The position numbers and the translations under genes are program-made. A stretch of 8,259 bases of DNA from an uncultured Bergeyella sp. (lineage in GTDB: Bacteria; Bacteroidota; Bacteroidia; Flavobacteriales; Weeksellaceae): the NCBI GenBank assembly GCA_916710115.1, contig CAKAOY010000048.1, positions 1 to 8,259 of the forward strand, read 5' to 3'. How positions within the stretch are numbered: the stretch's first letter is position 1; every line of letters starts with the position of its first letter. This document shows positions 1-5,350 of this stretch, piece by piece. The notes beneath the pieces are model-generated. The model saw only the letters and a program-made list of their open reading frames with translations, was not told the origin of the DNA and searched no databases.

Positions 1-1
1 G

Positions 2-322
2 ATTATAGAGGTGGCTCCATTGGCATTTATGAGAGGAAGAACCTTAGATGATGCTTTTGTAATTTTAGATGAAGCACAAAATACTACCCATTCTCAAATG
101 AAAATGTTTTTGACAAGAATGGGTATGAATGCTAAATTCATTATCACCGGAGACCCTTCTCAAATAGACCTTCCACCAAAACAAAAATCTGGACTGAAAG
201 AGGCTCTCAGAATTCTAAAAGATATTGATGATATAGGTTTCATATATCTCACTGATGACGATGTTATAAGGCATCCGATTGTTAAAAAAATCATTACGGC
301 CTACGGAAAAGAAAACGAATAA
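2..322 (+). CDS. phoH: PhoH-like ATPase, C-terminal part (5' truncated by the window edge)
   Basis: The reading frame is open from base 2, with no start before it, so this is the last 106 codons of a gene that begins outside the window; the internal ATG codons are not starts. The residues match the C-terminal half of the PhoH family of P-loop NTPases. IEVAPLAFMRGRTL is followed by a Walker B strand FVILDEAQNTT, then KMFLTRMG, the sensor-like FIITGDPSQIDLP and a final DVIRHPIVKKII segment. The Walker A loop lies upstream, out of view. PhoH proteins are cytoplasmic ATPases linked to phosphate starvation in E. coli and to RNA metabolism; the precise role in Bacteroidota is not settled. The gene ends 7 bases before a strong intrinsic terminator, so it is the last gene of its transcript. 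The family call is secure; the physiological role is not visible here. Confidence 0.95.
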   Translation: MIEVAPLAFMRGRTLDDAFVILDEAQNTTHSQMKMFLTRMGMNAKFIITGDPSQIDLPPKQKSGLKEALRILKDIDDIGFIYLTDDDVIRHPIVKKIITAYGKENE

Positions 323-329
323 ATATCAA

Positions 330-360
330 ACTACCTTCCTTTTATGAAGGTAGTTTTTTT
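330..360 (+). terminator. Intrinsic terminator of the phoH-like gene, shared with the convergent regulator gene
   Basis: A perfect 9-bp stem, ACTACCTTC (330-338) with GAAGGTAGT (346-354), has a 7-base loop and runs into a seven-T tract. Flanking A and T bases can lengthen the stem. On the minus strand the same hairpin is followed by a weaker U-rich tail, so it may also stop transcripts of the regulator gene, whose stop codon (359-361) begins in the last bases of the T tract. Confidence 0.9.
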
Positions 361-835
361 ATGGTTCAAAACTTTCAAATTTCCCATTTTCATAGAAAAT
401 AATAATTCTTTTTATTTTATTTTCTTCATTATTAGTAGATAAGGAAATATTATTTTCAAATTCTAATTGTTGAGAATCGCTTAAAATATTTTCTTCGGGA
501 GTATATTCCTTAATTTCATTTTCTCGCAGAATAGGATTATCACTGATATTTCCAGTTAATTCAATTGTAGAGAGATTTGTAGCAGAGTTATCAATGAATT
601 TATTATGAAAAGTAGAAGAGGGGAGAAGCATATTTCCTTTACCTTCTATCAGCCACGACCACTCAAGGTCTGGAAATCGGTGTTTTATTTTCATTATAAA
701 ATCCAATGAAGGATTATTTCTCATAGAGAGAATGTGAGACACGCTGGAGCGAGGTACTTTAATCTCTTCTGCAAATTCAGAAGGCTTTAATTTGTAATAA
801 TCAATGATTTTATTGAGTCTTTCAATGAAATTCAT
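359..835 (-). CDS. XRE-family helix-turn-helix transcriptional regulator
   Basis: This 158-residue protein has an N-terminal Cro/CI-type DNA-binding domain at about residues 3-66. RLNKIIDYYKLKPSEFAEEI gives helices 1 and 2, VPRSSVSHILSMRNNPS gives the recognition helix and the turn after it, and DLEWSWLIEGKGNM is the usual C-terminal end of this domain in Bacteroidota. Residues 70-138 form a linker rich in Asn, Ser and Glu with no recognisable fold. The last 19 residues (RIIIFYENGKFESFEP) look like an ordered beta-strand tail, and I recall similar tails on related flavobacterial regulators. No peptidase or ligand domain is present. The start is supported by a promoter 28 bases upstream with correct element spacing. 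The gene is monocistronic and divergent from the M14 peptidase gene across a 439-base gap. An inverted repeat covering its promoter suggests self-repression. The targets are unknown. It could be a former prophage repressor, but no phage genes are nearby. Confidence 0.85.
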   Translation of the reverse strand: MNFIERLNKIIDYYKLKPSEFAEEIKVPRSSVSHILSMRNNPSLDFIMKIKHRFPDLEWSWLIEGKGNMLLPSSTFHNKFIDNSATNLSTIELTGNISDNPILRENEIKEYTPEENILSDSQQLEFENNISLSTNNEENKIKRIIIFYENGKFESFEP

Positions 836-867
836 ATTTGTAAATCTTTATTTTCACAATTACAAAT
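836..867. promoter_or_regulatory. Inverted repeat over the regulator's promoter and leader, candidate autoregulatory operator
   Basis: ATTTGTAA (836-843) and its exact complement TTACAAAT (860-867) are separated by 16 bases. The right arm overlaps the -7 element (863-870) and the left arm touches the start codon. A dimeric XRE protein bound here would block its own promoter. Assigning this regulator to the site is inference; the repeat itself is exact. Confidence 0.45.
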
Positions 868-893
868 GTAAAAAAAATAACTTAATTAACAAA
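863..893 (-). promoter_or_regulatory. Bacteroidota-type promoter of the XRE regulator gene
   Basis: On the minus strand TTTG (890-893) is followed after exactly 19 bases by TACATTTG (863-870). This matches the Bacteroidota -33 TTTG and -7 TAnnTTTG elements and their usual 19-21 base spacing. Transcription would start near base 856, giving a leader of roughly 20 bases before the ATG at 835. Confidence 0.7.
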
Positions 894-912
894 ATAACGA
901 TATAGAAAGAGG

Positions 913-941
913 TTGTTTACAATTATATCAATTGATAACAA
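913..941. repeat. Imperfect 12-base inverted repeat, possible protein-binding site
   Basis: TTGTTTACAATT (913-924) pairs with AATTGATAACAA (930-941) at 10 of 12 positions around a 5-base spacer. Inside it, 926-937 is also a perfect 12-base palindrome, TATCAATTGATA. No T tract follows on either strand, so an operator is more likely than a terminator. It lies upstream of the -33 element of the regulator gene. Confidence 0.4.
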
Positions 942-1241
942 AATGTTTAATTTACAAAACAACACAATAGAATGATGTATGAAAATAATATTAAAGTATA
1001 TATAAAGTAGCAGTTTAATAAATTACTACAAATGACTGATTTTAATATAATTATAACATGTAAATAAATATAATAAAATATATCTTAGTAGGCACAAGAC
1101 AAAATGTCAGTAGTGAATTAAATCAACGTTTAATATGGTAACATGTGTAAATATCAAAAATGTGACTGCGTGTAACTTTTGTAAAAACGTATAAATAATT
1201 ATGAAACAAAAGTAAATCTATGATTTTACAAATGTTTTTAT

Positions 1242-1249
1242 TAATTTTG
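1242..1249 (+). promoter_or_regulatory. -7-like promoter element of the M14 peptidase gene
   Basis: TAATTTTG fits TAnnTTTG and lies 25 bases before the ATG at 1275, a suitable distance. No TTTG or TTG is seen at the expected -33 position, so only half of the promoter is recognisable. Confidence 0.4.
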
Positions 1250-1274
1250 TCAATAAATATTAAAATTATTTCTG

Positions 1275-2381
1275 ATGAAGTTTGAAGATTATTATCAGCG
1301 ATGCCTTGGTTTTCCAAATCGCTATATTTTTCCTGAAAAATTATTTAATTTTCTACAAGAGAATTTCAGTGATAAAATTTTGGAGATTGGAAAATCGTAT
1401 TTGGGAAAACCTATATATAAGATGTCTGTAGGAATGGGCGATATAAAAGTTTTGGCATGGTCGCAGATGCATGGGAATGAATCCAATGGAACCTTGGCAA
1501 TGTTGGATTTATTGGAAACTTTAAAAAAATATAAAAAATTAGGGGATGATTTATTTTCTAAAATACGATTAGATTTTATTTTTATGCTTAACCCAGATGG
1601 TGCAGAGAAATGGACTCGTAGGAATGCCTTGGATATAGATATGAATAGGGATTATCACAAGGAATCAAGTAGAGAGTTCGTTTATTTGAAAAAAATGGCA
1701 ATAGAAAATCAATATGATTATGGATTAAATCTACACGAACAGAGGACTATTTTTAGTACGGATGGAGAAAATCCTGCGACGCTGTCTTTCTTATCTCCTT
1801 CGGAAAATGAGGAGAGAGAAATTACTGAGACTAGAAAAGAAGCAATGGCTGTAATAGCACGCGTTGTTGAGAAATTAGAGCAACTTATCCCAAATCAAGT
1901 GGCAAGGTATAGCGATGAGTTTTATCCTACTTCTGTAGGAGATAATTTTATGAAAATGGGACTTCCTACAATACTTTTTGAGGGAGGGCATTTCCTCAAA
2001 GATTATACTAGAAAAAGTACAAGAAAATATTATACCATTGCTCTATACTATGCTTTGATGGCAATTGCTGATTTACAAAATACAACCGATGGCTGGGAAG
2101 AATATTTTGATATTCCTGAAAATAAAGAAACTCACTACGATATAATATATAGAAATGTAAAACTAAATACTGATTTTCATTGTGTGCTTGATATTGCTAT
2201 TCAGTACCGAGAGCAGATTTTGGAAGGTGAGAAGGAAATATCATTCGTCCCTTATGTGATGGAGGTGGGAGATTGTGGTAAGAAAAAAGGGTGGAAAGAA
2301 GTGGATTGTACAGGGAAATTTTTCAAATCAGAGACGAAATACCCAAAATTGGATGCTCCAATGAATTTTGAAATAATATAA
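1275..2381 (+). CDS. M14-family zinc carboxypeptidase with C-terminal extension
   Basis: This 368-residue protein carries the full metal and catalytic set of the M14 peptidases. Zinc ligands are H66 and E69 in MHGNE and H154 in NLHEQ. The probable catalytic glutamate is E236 in TILFEGGH. Substrate-binding residues lie in RRN (115-117) and MNRD (123-126), where N124-R125 correspond to the Asn-Arg pair that holds the substrate's terminal carboxylate. NPDG (106-109) is also typical. There is no signal peptide, so it probably acts in the cytoplasm, trimming peptides or similar substrates. The peptidase fold should end near residue 267; about 100 further residues follow, rich in beta-strand patterns, of unknown role. 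The ATG at 1275 is chosen because the conserved region begins soon after it and a -7-like element sits 25 bases upstream. There is no strong terminator downstream. The exact substrate cannot be read from sequence. Confidence 0.88.
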   Translation: MKFEDYYQRCLGFPNRYIFPEKLFNFLQENFSDKILEIGKSYLGKPIYKMSVGMGDIKVLAWSQMHGNESNGTLAMLDLLETLKKYKKLGDDLFSKIRLDFIFMLNPDGAEKWTRRNALDIDMNRDYHKESSREFVYLKKMAIENQYDYGLNLHEQRTIFSTDGENPATLSFLSPSENEEREITETRKEAMAVIARVVEKLEQLIPNQVARYSDEFYPTSVGDNFMKMGLPTILFEGGHFLKDYTRKSTRKYYTIALYYALMAIADLQNTTDGWEEYFDIPENKETHYDIIYRNVKLNTDFHCVLDIAIQYREQILEGEKEISFVPYVMEVGDCGKKKGWKEVDCTGKFFKSETKYPKLDAPMNFEII

Positions 2382-2458
2382 ACACTTATAAACGAGGTTT
2401 TTTTGGTATGAAAATATTTAATTTTGTATAAAATGTATTATTTTTAAAAATAAATACA

Positions 2459-2466
2459 TAAATTTG
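2459..2466 (+). promoter_or_regulatory. -7-like promoter element of the aminotransferase gene
   Basis: TAAATTTG matches TAnnTTTG and is 23 bases before the ATG at 2490. No matching -33 TTTG is seen 19-21 bases upstream. The element runs into TTTGTAAA (2463-2470), the octamer repeated upstream of the peptidase gene. Confidence 0.45.
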
Positions 2467-2489
2467 TAAAAATCTAAATTGAATTAAAA

Positions 2490-3746
2490 ATGAAAGTATC
2501 TAAATTAGCAACGAATTTAATCGGTTCGGAAATCGTAAAAATTGGTAATGAAGTAAATGAAATGAAAGCAAAAGGTGCTGAAATAGCAAATCTGACTATT
2601 GGGGACCTCAATTCCAATATTTACCCAATTCCAGAACTTTTAAAAGAAGAAATCCAAAAAGCTTATCAAGAAAATCTTACAAACTATCCACCTGCAAATG
2701 GGTTGCAATCTCTAAGAAAAGCAGTGGAAAATGACCTTAAATCTCGTTGGAATTTGGATTATTCTGCTAATAGTGAAATTCTCATTACGGCGGGTTCGCG
2801 TCCATTAATTTATGCCATTTTCAAAACTATTGTAGATGAAGGAGACAAAGTAGTGTATCCGATACCTTCTTGGAATAATAATCACTATGCTTATATGACT
2901 TCAGCTGAAGGTATTGAAATAAAAACTACACCTGAAAATAATTTTTTACCCACAGCTGATGATTTGAGAGGTAAGTTAAAGGGTGCTGTACTACTCTGCC
3001 TATGTTCTCCACTGAATCCAACAGGTACAATGTTTTCGAAAGAGCAATTGTCAGAAATATGTCAATTAATTTTAGAGGAAAATGCAAGTAGAAAACCAGA
3101 TGAGAAACCTCTATATCTTATGTATGACCAGATTTATTCAAATATTACATTTGATGCTAAGCACTACGATCCAGTATCTCTTTTCCCAGAAATGAAAGAT
3201 TTTACTATTTATGTAGATGGTATATCTAAGTGCTTGGCTGCCACAGGAGTTCGTGTGGGTTGGAGCTTTGGCCCTGCACATATTATCGGTAAAATGAAAG
3301 CATTACTAACCCATGTCGGTGCGTGGGCTCCGAAACCAGAGCAAGAGGCTACTGCAAGATTTTATAGTAATGAAAATAATGTAAATCAATTCGTTACATC
3401 ATTTAAAAATAAATTAGAAGCAAGCCTAAAATTATTGCATAATGGTATCCAGAATTTGAAAAATAAAGGTCTCGCCGTAGAATCTATAGAGCCAATGGGA
3501 GCCTTGTATCTTACCATCAAATTAGATTATTTAGGTAAGAAAAAACCTAATGGAGAGGTGATAGAAAATACTACAGATTTGGTATTCTACCTTATTAATG
3601 AGGGTGGTGTGGCTCTTGTTCCGTTTTCGGCATTTGGCGATAGTAGAGAGAGTCCTTGGTTCAGAGCTTCGGTGGGTGGACTTTCCATCAATGAAATTGA
3701 AGCAATGTTGCCTAAATTAGAAAATGCACTCAATAAATTAAAATAA
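2490..3746 (+). CDS. Pyridoxal-phosphate-dependent aminotransferase, class I/II (fold type I)
   Basis: The 418-residue protein is a complete aminotransferase of the aspartate aminotransferase superfamily. The PLP lysine is K247 in DGISKCLAATGVRVGW, with R255 expected to bind the cofactor phosphate. N176 in SPLNPTG and D213 and Y216 in YDQIY are the usual cofactor contacts, and R392 in PWFRASVGG should bind the substrate's alpha-carboxylate. The N-terminal segment LTIGDLNSNIYPIP and YPPANGLQSLR are standard for the family. It moves an amino group between an amino acid and a 2-oxo acid in the cytoplasm. The substrate cannot be assigned, so no gene name is given. An Asn-, Arg- and Lys-rich stretch near 196-207 is slightly longer than in classic AspC. 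It has its own -7-like element and ends just before a 15-bp hairpin, so it may be transcribed alone or continue into kdsB. Confidence 0.92.
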   Translation: MKVSKLATNLIGSEIVKIGNEVNEMKAKGAEIANLTIGDLNSNIYPIPELLKEEIQKAYQENLTNYPPANGLQSLRKAVENDLKSRWNLDYSANSEILITAGSRPLIYAIFKTIVDEGDKVVYPIPSWNNNHYAYMTSAEGIEIKTTPENNFLPTADDLRGKLKGAVLLCLCSPLNPTGTMFSKEQLSEICQLILEENASRKPDEKPLYLMYDQIYSNITFDAKHYDPVSLFPEMKDFTIYVDGISKCLAATGVRVGWSFGPAHIIGKMKALLTHVGAWAPKPEQEATARFYSNENNVNQFVTSFKNKLEASLKLLHNGIQNLKNKGLAVESIEPMGALYLTIKLDYLGKKKPNGEVIENTTDLVFYLINEGGVALVPFSAFGDSRESPWFRASVGGLSINEIEAMLPKLENALNKLK

Positions 3747-3754
3747 CTTAAAAT

Positions 3755-3793
3755 ACAATCAAGATATGGAAGAAATTACCATATCTTGATTGT
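3755..3793 (+). terminator. Perfect 15-bp hairpin between aminotransferase gene and kdsB (terminator or attenuator)
   Basis: ACAATCAAGATATGG (3755-3769) is exactly complementary to CCATATCTTGATTGT (3779-3793) with a 9-base loop. Only two more T residues follow before A bases, so the U tail is weak for a simple terminator. The structure begins 8 bases after the aminotransferase stop and ends 17 bases before the kdsB ATG. It could be a partial terminator, an mRNA-stabilising 3' end, or a block that lowers kdsB expression. Confidence 0.65.
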
Positions 3794-3810
3794 TTAAAAT
3801 AGAAAATTTA

Positions 3811-4545
3811 ATGAAAATAATAGCAGTAATCCCTGCTCGTTATCAGGCAAGTAGGTTCCCAGGCAAATTGATGCAAAAACTTGGTGACAACTCTGTAATA
3901 GCGACTACTTATCAGAATGTCGTGGAAACTCGCCTTTTTGATGATGTATTCGTAGCAACAGACTCCGAAATTATTTTTGAGGAAATACAAAAAATCGGTG
4001 GAAAAGCAATGATGACTGGAGAGCACGAGACGGGAAGCGACAGAATAGCTGAAGCAATACAAAATATTGATTGTGATATCATTGTAAATGTACAAGGCGA
4101 CGAACCATTTTTAAAAGCAAATCCTCTAAAACAACTTATATCTGTTTTTTATGATGATACCAACGAGGAAATTTCTTTGGCATCGCTTAAAATTAAATTA
4201 AAAAACCAAGAAGAGATACAAAGCCCTAATAATGTGAAAGTTATTACTGATAAAGACGATTTTGCCTTGTATTTTAGTAGGTCGGTGGTTCCATATCCGA
4301 GAGAGACTTCGGTAGAGACCATTTATTTTAAACATATTGGCGTGTATGCCTTCCGAAAACAAGCCCTACTGAATTTTGCAAAACTGCCAATGAGACCTTT
4401 GGAAATTGCAGAAAAGATAGAATGCCTCCGATATTTGGAGTATGGTATGAAAATAAAAATGATAGAAACTGATTTTGTTGGTGTGGGGATAGATGTCCCA
4501 GAGGATTTAGAAAAGGCGAGAAGAATAATAGAAGAGAAATATTAA
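3811..4545 (+). CDS. kdsB: 3-deoxy-manno-octulosonate cytidylyltransferase (CMP-Kdo synthetase)
   Basis: The 244-residue protein activates Kdo with CTP to give CMP-Kdo, the donor for the inner core of lipopolysaccharide; it is cytoplasmic. Motifs run in family order: IPARYQASRFPGKLM (7-21) binds the nucleotide, VATDSE (48-53), TGSDRIAEA (74-82), and VQGDEPF (94-100) with the magnesium ligand D97. They continue with YFSRSVVPYPR (154-164), KHIGVYAF (174-181), the LEIAEKIECLRYLE region, and GIDVPEDL (226-233) with the second metal ligand D228. The ATG at 3811 is preferred over the in-frame TTG at 3790: it places MKIIAVIPARY at the N terminus as in other KdsB proteins, gives the normal length, and the TTG lies inside the arm of a hairpin. 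The next gene starts 15 bases downstream and is probably co-transcribed. No promoter was recognised upstream, so expression may depend on read-through. Confidence 0.93.
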   Translation: MKIIAVIPARYQASRFPGKLMQKLGDNSVIATTYQNVVETRLFDDVFVATDSEIIFEEIQKIGGKAMMTGEHETGSDRIAEAIQNIDCDIIVNVQGDEPFLKANPLKQLISVFYDDTNEEISLASLKIKLKNQEEIQSPNNVKVITDKDDFALYFSRSVVPYPRETSVETIYFKHIGVYAFRKQALLNFAKLPMRPLEIAEKIECLRYLEYGMKIKMIETDFVGVGIDVPEDLEKARRIIEEKY

Positions 4546-4560
4546 TATATTGATTATCAT

Positions 4561-5226
4561 ATGAAAAAACTTATTTATTCAGTTTTGGTGGGAAGTTCTA
4601 TCTCCATGTATGGACAAAATGCCAAAGATATTATTAATAAAAATATAGAGGTGACGGGCGGTGTAAATAAATGGAAGACACTTAATTCAACAATTCTCTA
4701 CGGAAAAGTAGTATTAGGACCGAAAGATGAATTTCCTATAAAAATATACCAAAAACGTCCAAATCTTGCGAAAACTGTAGTTACTATAAATAAAAAAGAG
4801 ACAATTATTGAGGGATTTGATGGTAAGAAGGGCTATACAATGAATTATAATGCTAATAAATTGCTGGAAAATCCCACTTATATTGTAGAAAATTTTGAAA
4901 ATGATTTCATAGATTGGGAGAAAAAAGGTTTCTCAGTAAAATATGTTGGAAAAGAAACAGTAGGCAATAATATGTGCTATAAAATTGAATTGATAAATAA
5001 TACTAAGACAACGCAGTATTATTTTGATACAAATACATATTATCTATTGAAGGAAATTAATAATAATGAGGTTATAAGTTATTCTAATTTTAGAAAAGTT
5101 GAAAATTTAGTATTTCCATTTACGATAGAACAAAATACTCCTAAAAAAGATGGAGATTATATAATACGAGTTTCTAAAATGGAAACCAATAAAATTACTG
5201 ATGATAATATATTTAAGTTTAGATAG
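4561..5226 (+). CDS. Secreted LolA-like (outer-membrane lipoprotein-sorting-type) protein
   Basis: This 221-residue protein begins with a Sec signal peptide. KK is followed by the hydrophobic stretch LIYSVLVGSSISMYG, with probable cleavage after Q19, the common flavobacterial pattern. No lipobox cysteine is present, so the mature protein should be soluble in the periplasm. The mature part starts with an Asn- and Lys-rich helix (DIINKNIEVTGGVNKWKTLN), then alternating strands: STILYGKVVL, FPIKIYQKRPNLAKTVV, ETIIEGFDGKKGYTMN. The elements 'GG..KW..L.S', 'KRP....' and 'EGFDGK.GY' are typical of the LolA/LolB-like half-barrel fold as found in Bacteroidota. That fold carries lipoproteins or other lipids, but many members have no tested function. 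It follows kdsB by 15 bases, probably in the same transcript, which hints at an envelope role. It is not necessarily the true LolA. Family confidence is moderate; function is not established. Confidence 0.7.
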   Translation: MKKLIYSVLVGSSISMYGQNAKDIINKNIEVTGGVNKWKTLNSTILYGKVVLGPKDEFPIKIYQKRPNLAKTVVTINKKETIIEGFDGKKGYTMNYNANKLLENPTYIVENFENDFIDWEKKGFSVKYVGKETVGNNMCYKIELINNTKTTQYYFDTNTYYLLKEINNNEVISYSNFRKVENLVFPFTIEQNTPKKDGDYIIRVSKMETNKITDDNIFKFR

Positions 5227-5236
5227 TAAGATTAAA

Positions 5237-5258
5237 AGGCATAATATTATTTATGCCT
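5237..5258. repeat. 8-bp hairpin downstream of the LolA-like gene
   Basis: AGGCATAA (5237-5244) pairs exactly with TTATGCCT (5251-5258) around a 6-base loop. On the plus strand it is followed by nine A residues instead of T residues, so it is not a standard plus-strand terminator. On the minus strand it is followed by only a short UUU. It may protect the mRNA 3' end or act as a back-up stop for the tatD transcript. Confidence 0.5.
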
Positions 5259-5315
5259 AAAAAAAAATATACAATTTAACATAATATAAATTATAATATA
5301 TTTAGAGATGTAAAG

Positions 5316-5345
5316 AAAATACCACGTATAAAAGTGGTATTTTTT
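5316..5345. terminator. Bidirectional intrinsic terminator between the LolA-like gene and tatD
   Basis: AAAATACCAC (5316-5325) pairs perfectly with GTGGTATTTT (5334-5343), with an 8-base loop. On the plus strand the stem leads into a T-rich tail (TTTTTATTTATT); on the minus strand the tail is ATTTTCTTTAC. It sits 5 bases past the tatD stop codon on the minus strand and ends the convergent transcripts from both sides. Confidence 0.85.
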
Positions 5346-5350
5346 ATTTA

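Larger units (their letters stand above)
836..1274. other. 439-base A+T-rich divergent intergenic region without a credible gene
   Basis: No reading frame here resembles a protein. The only sizeable one (1123-1317, minus) runs antisense into the peptidase start and has no recognisable composition. The stretch contains the regulator promoter and inverted repeat (836-893), an imperfect dyad (913-941), and exact TTTGTAAA/TTTACAAA octamers at 837-844, 951-958, 1178-1185 and 1225-1232. It also holds a near direct repeat (1054-1066 and 1139-1153) and a -7-like element for the peptidase (1242-1249). I see no tRNA, riboswitch or terminator-bounded small RNA. Confidence 0.7.

Noticed and set aside
1207..1214. 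Minus-strand TACTTTTG matching the -7 consensus
   Set aside because: The nearest TTTG upstream on that strand is only 14 bases away instead of 19-21, and no gene follows it.
1123..1317. 64-codon reading frame on the minus strand in the gap and across the peptidase start
   Set aside because: It is antisense to the conserved peptidase N terminus, its sequence resembles no family I know, and no complete promoter lies upstream of its start.
2390..2404. AAAC-GAG-GTTT with a T run after the peptidase gene
   Set aside because: The stem is only 4 bp, mostly A-T. It looks like the right half of a terminator whose left arm is missing, too weak to call.
2419..2426. Second TAATTTTG upstream of the aminotransferase gene
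   Set aside because: The nearest upstream TTTG is only 13 bases away, and the leader would be long. The element at 2459-2466 is better placed.
3808..4095. 95-codon reading frame on the minus strand
   Set aside because: It lies wholly opposite kdsB, which has all its family motifs; the antisense product has no recognisable features.
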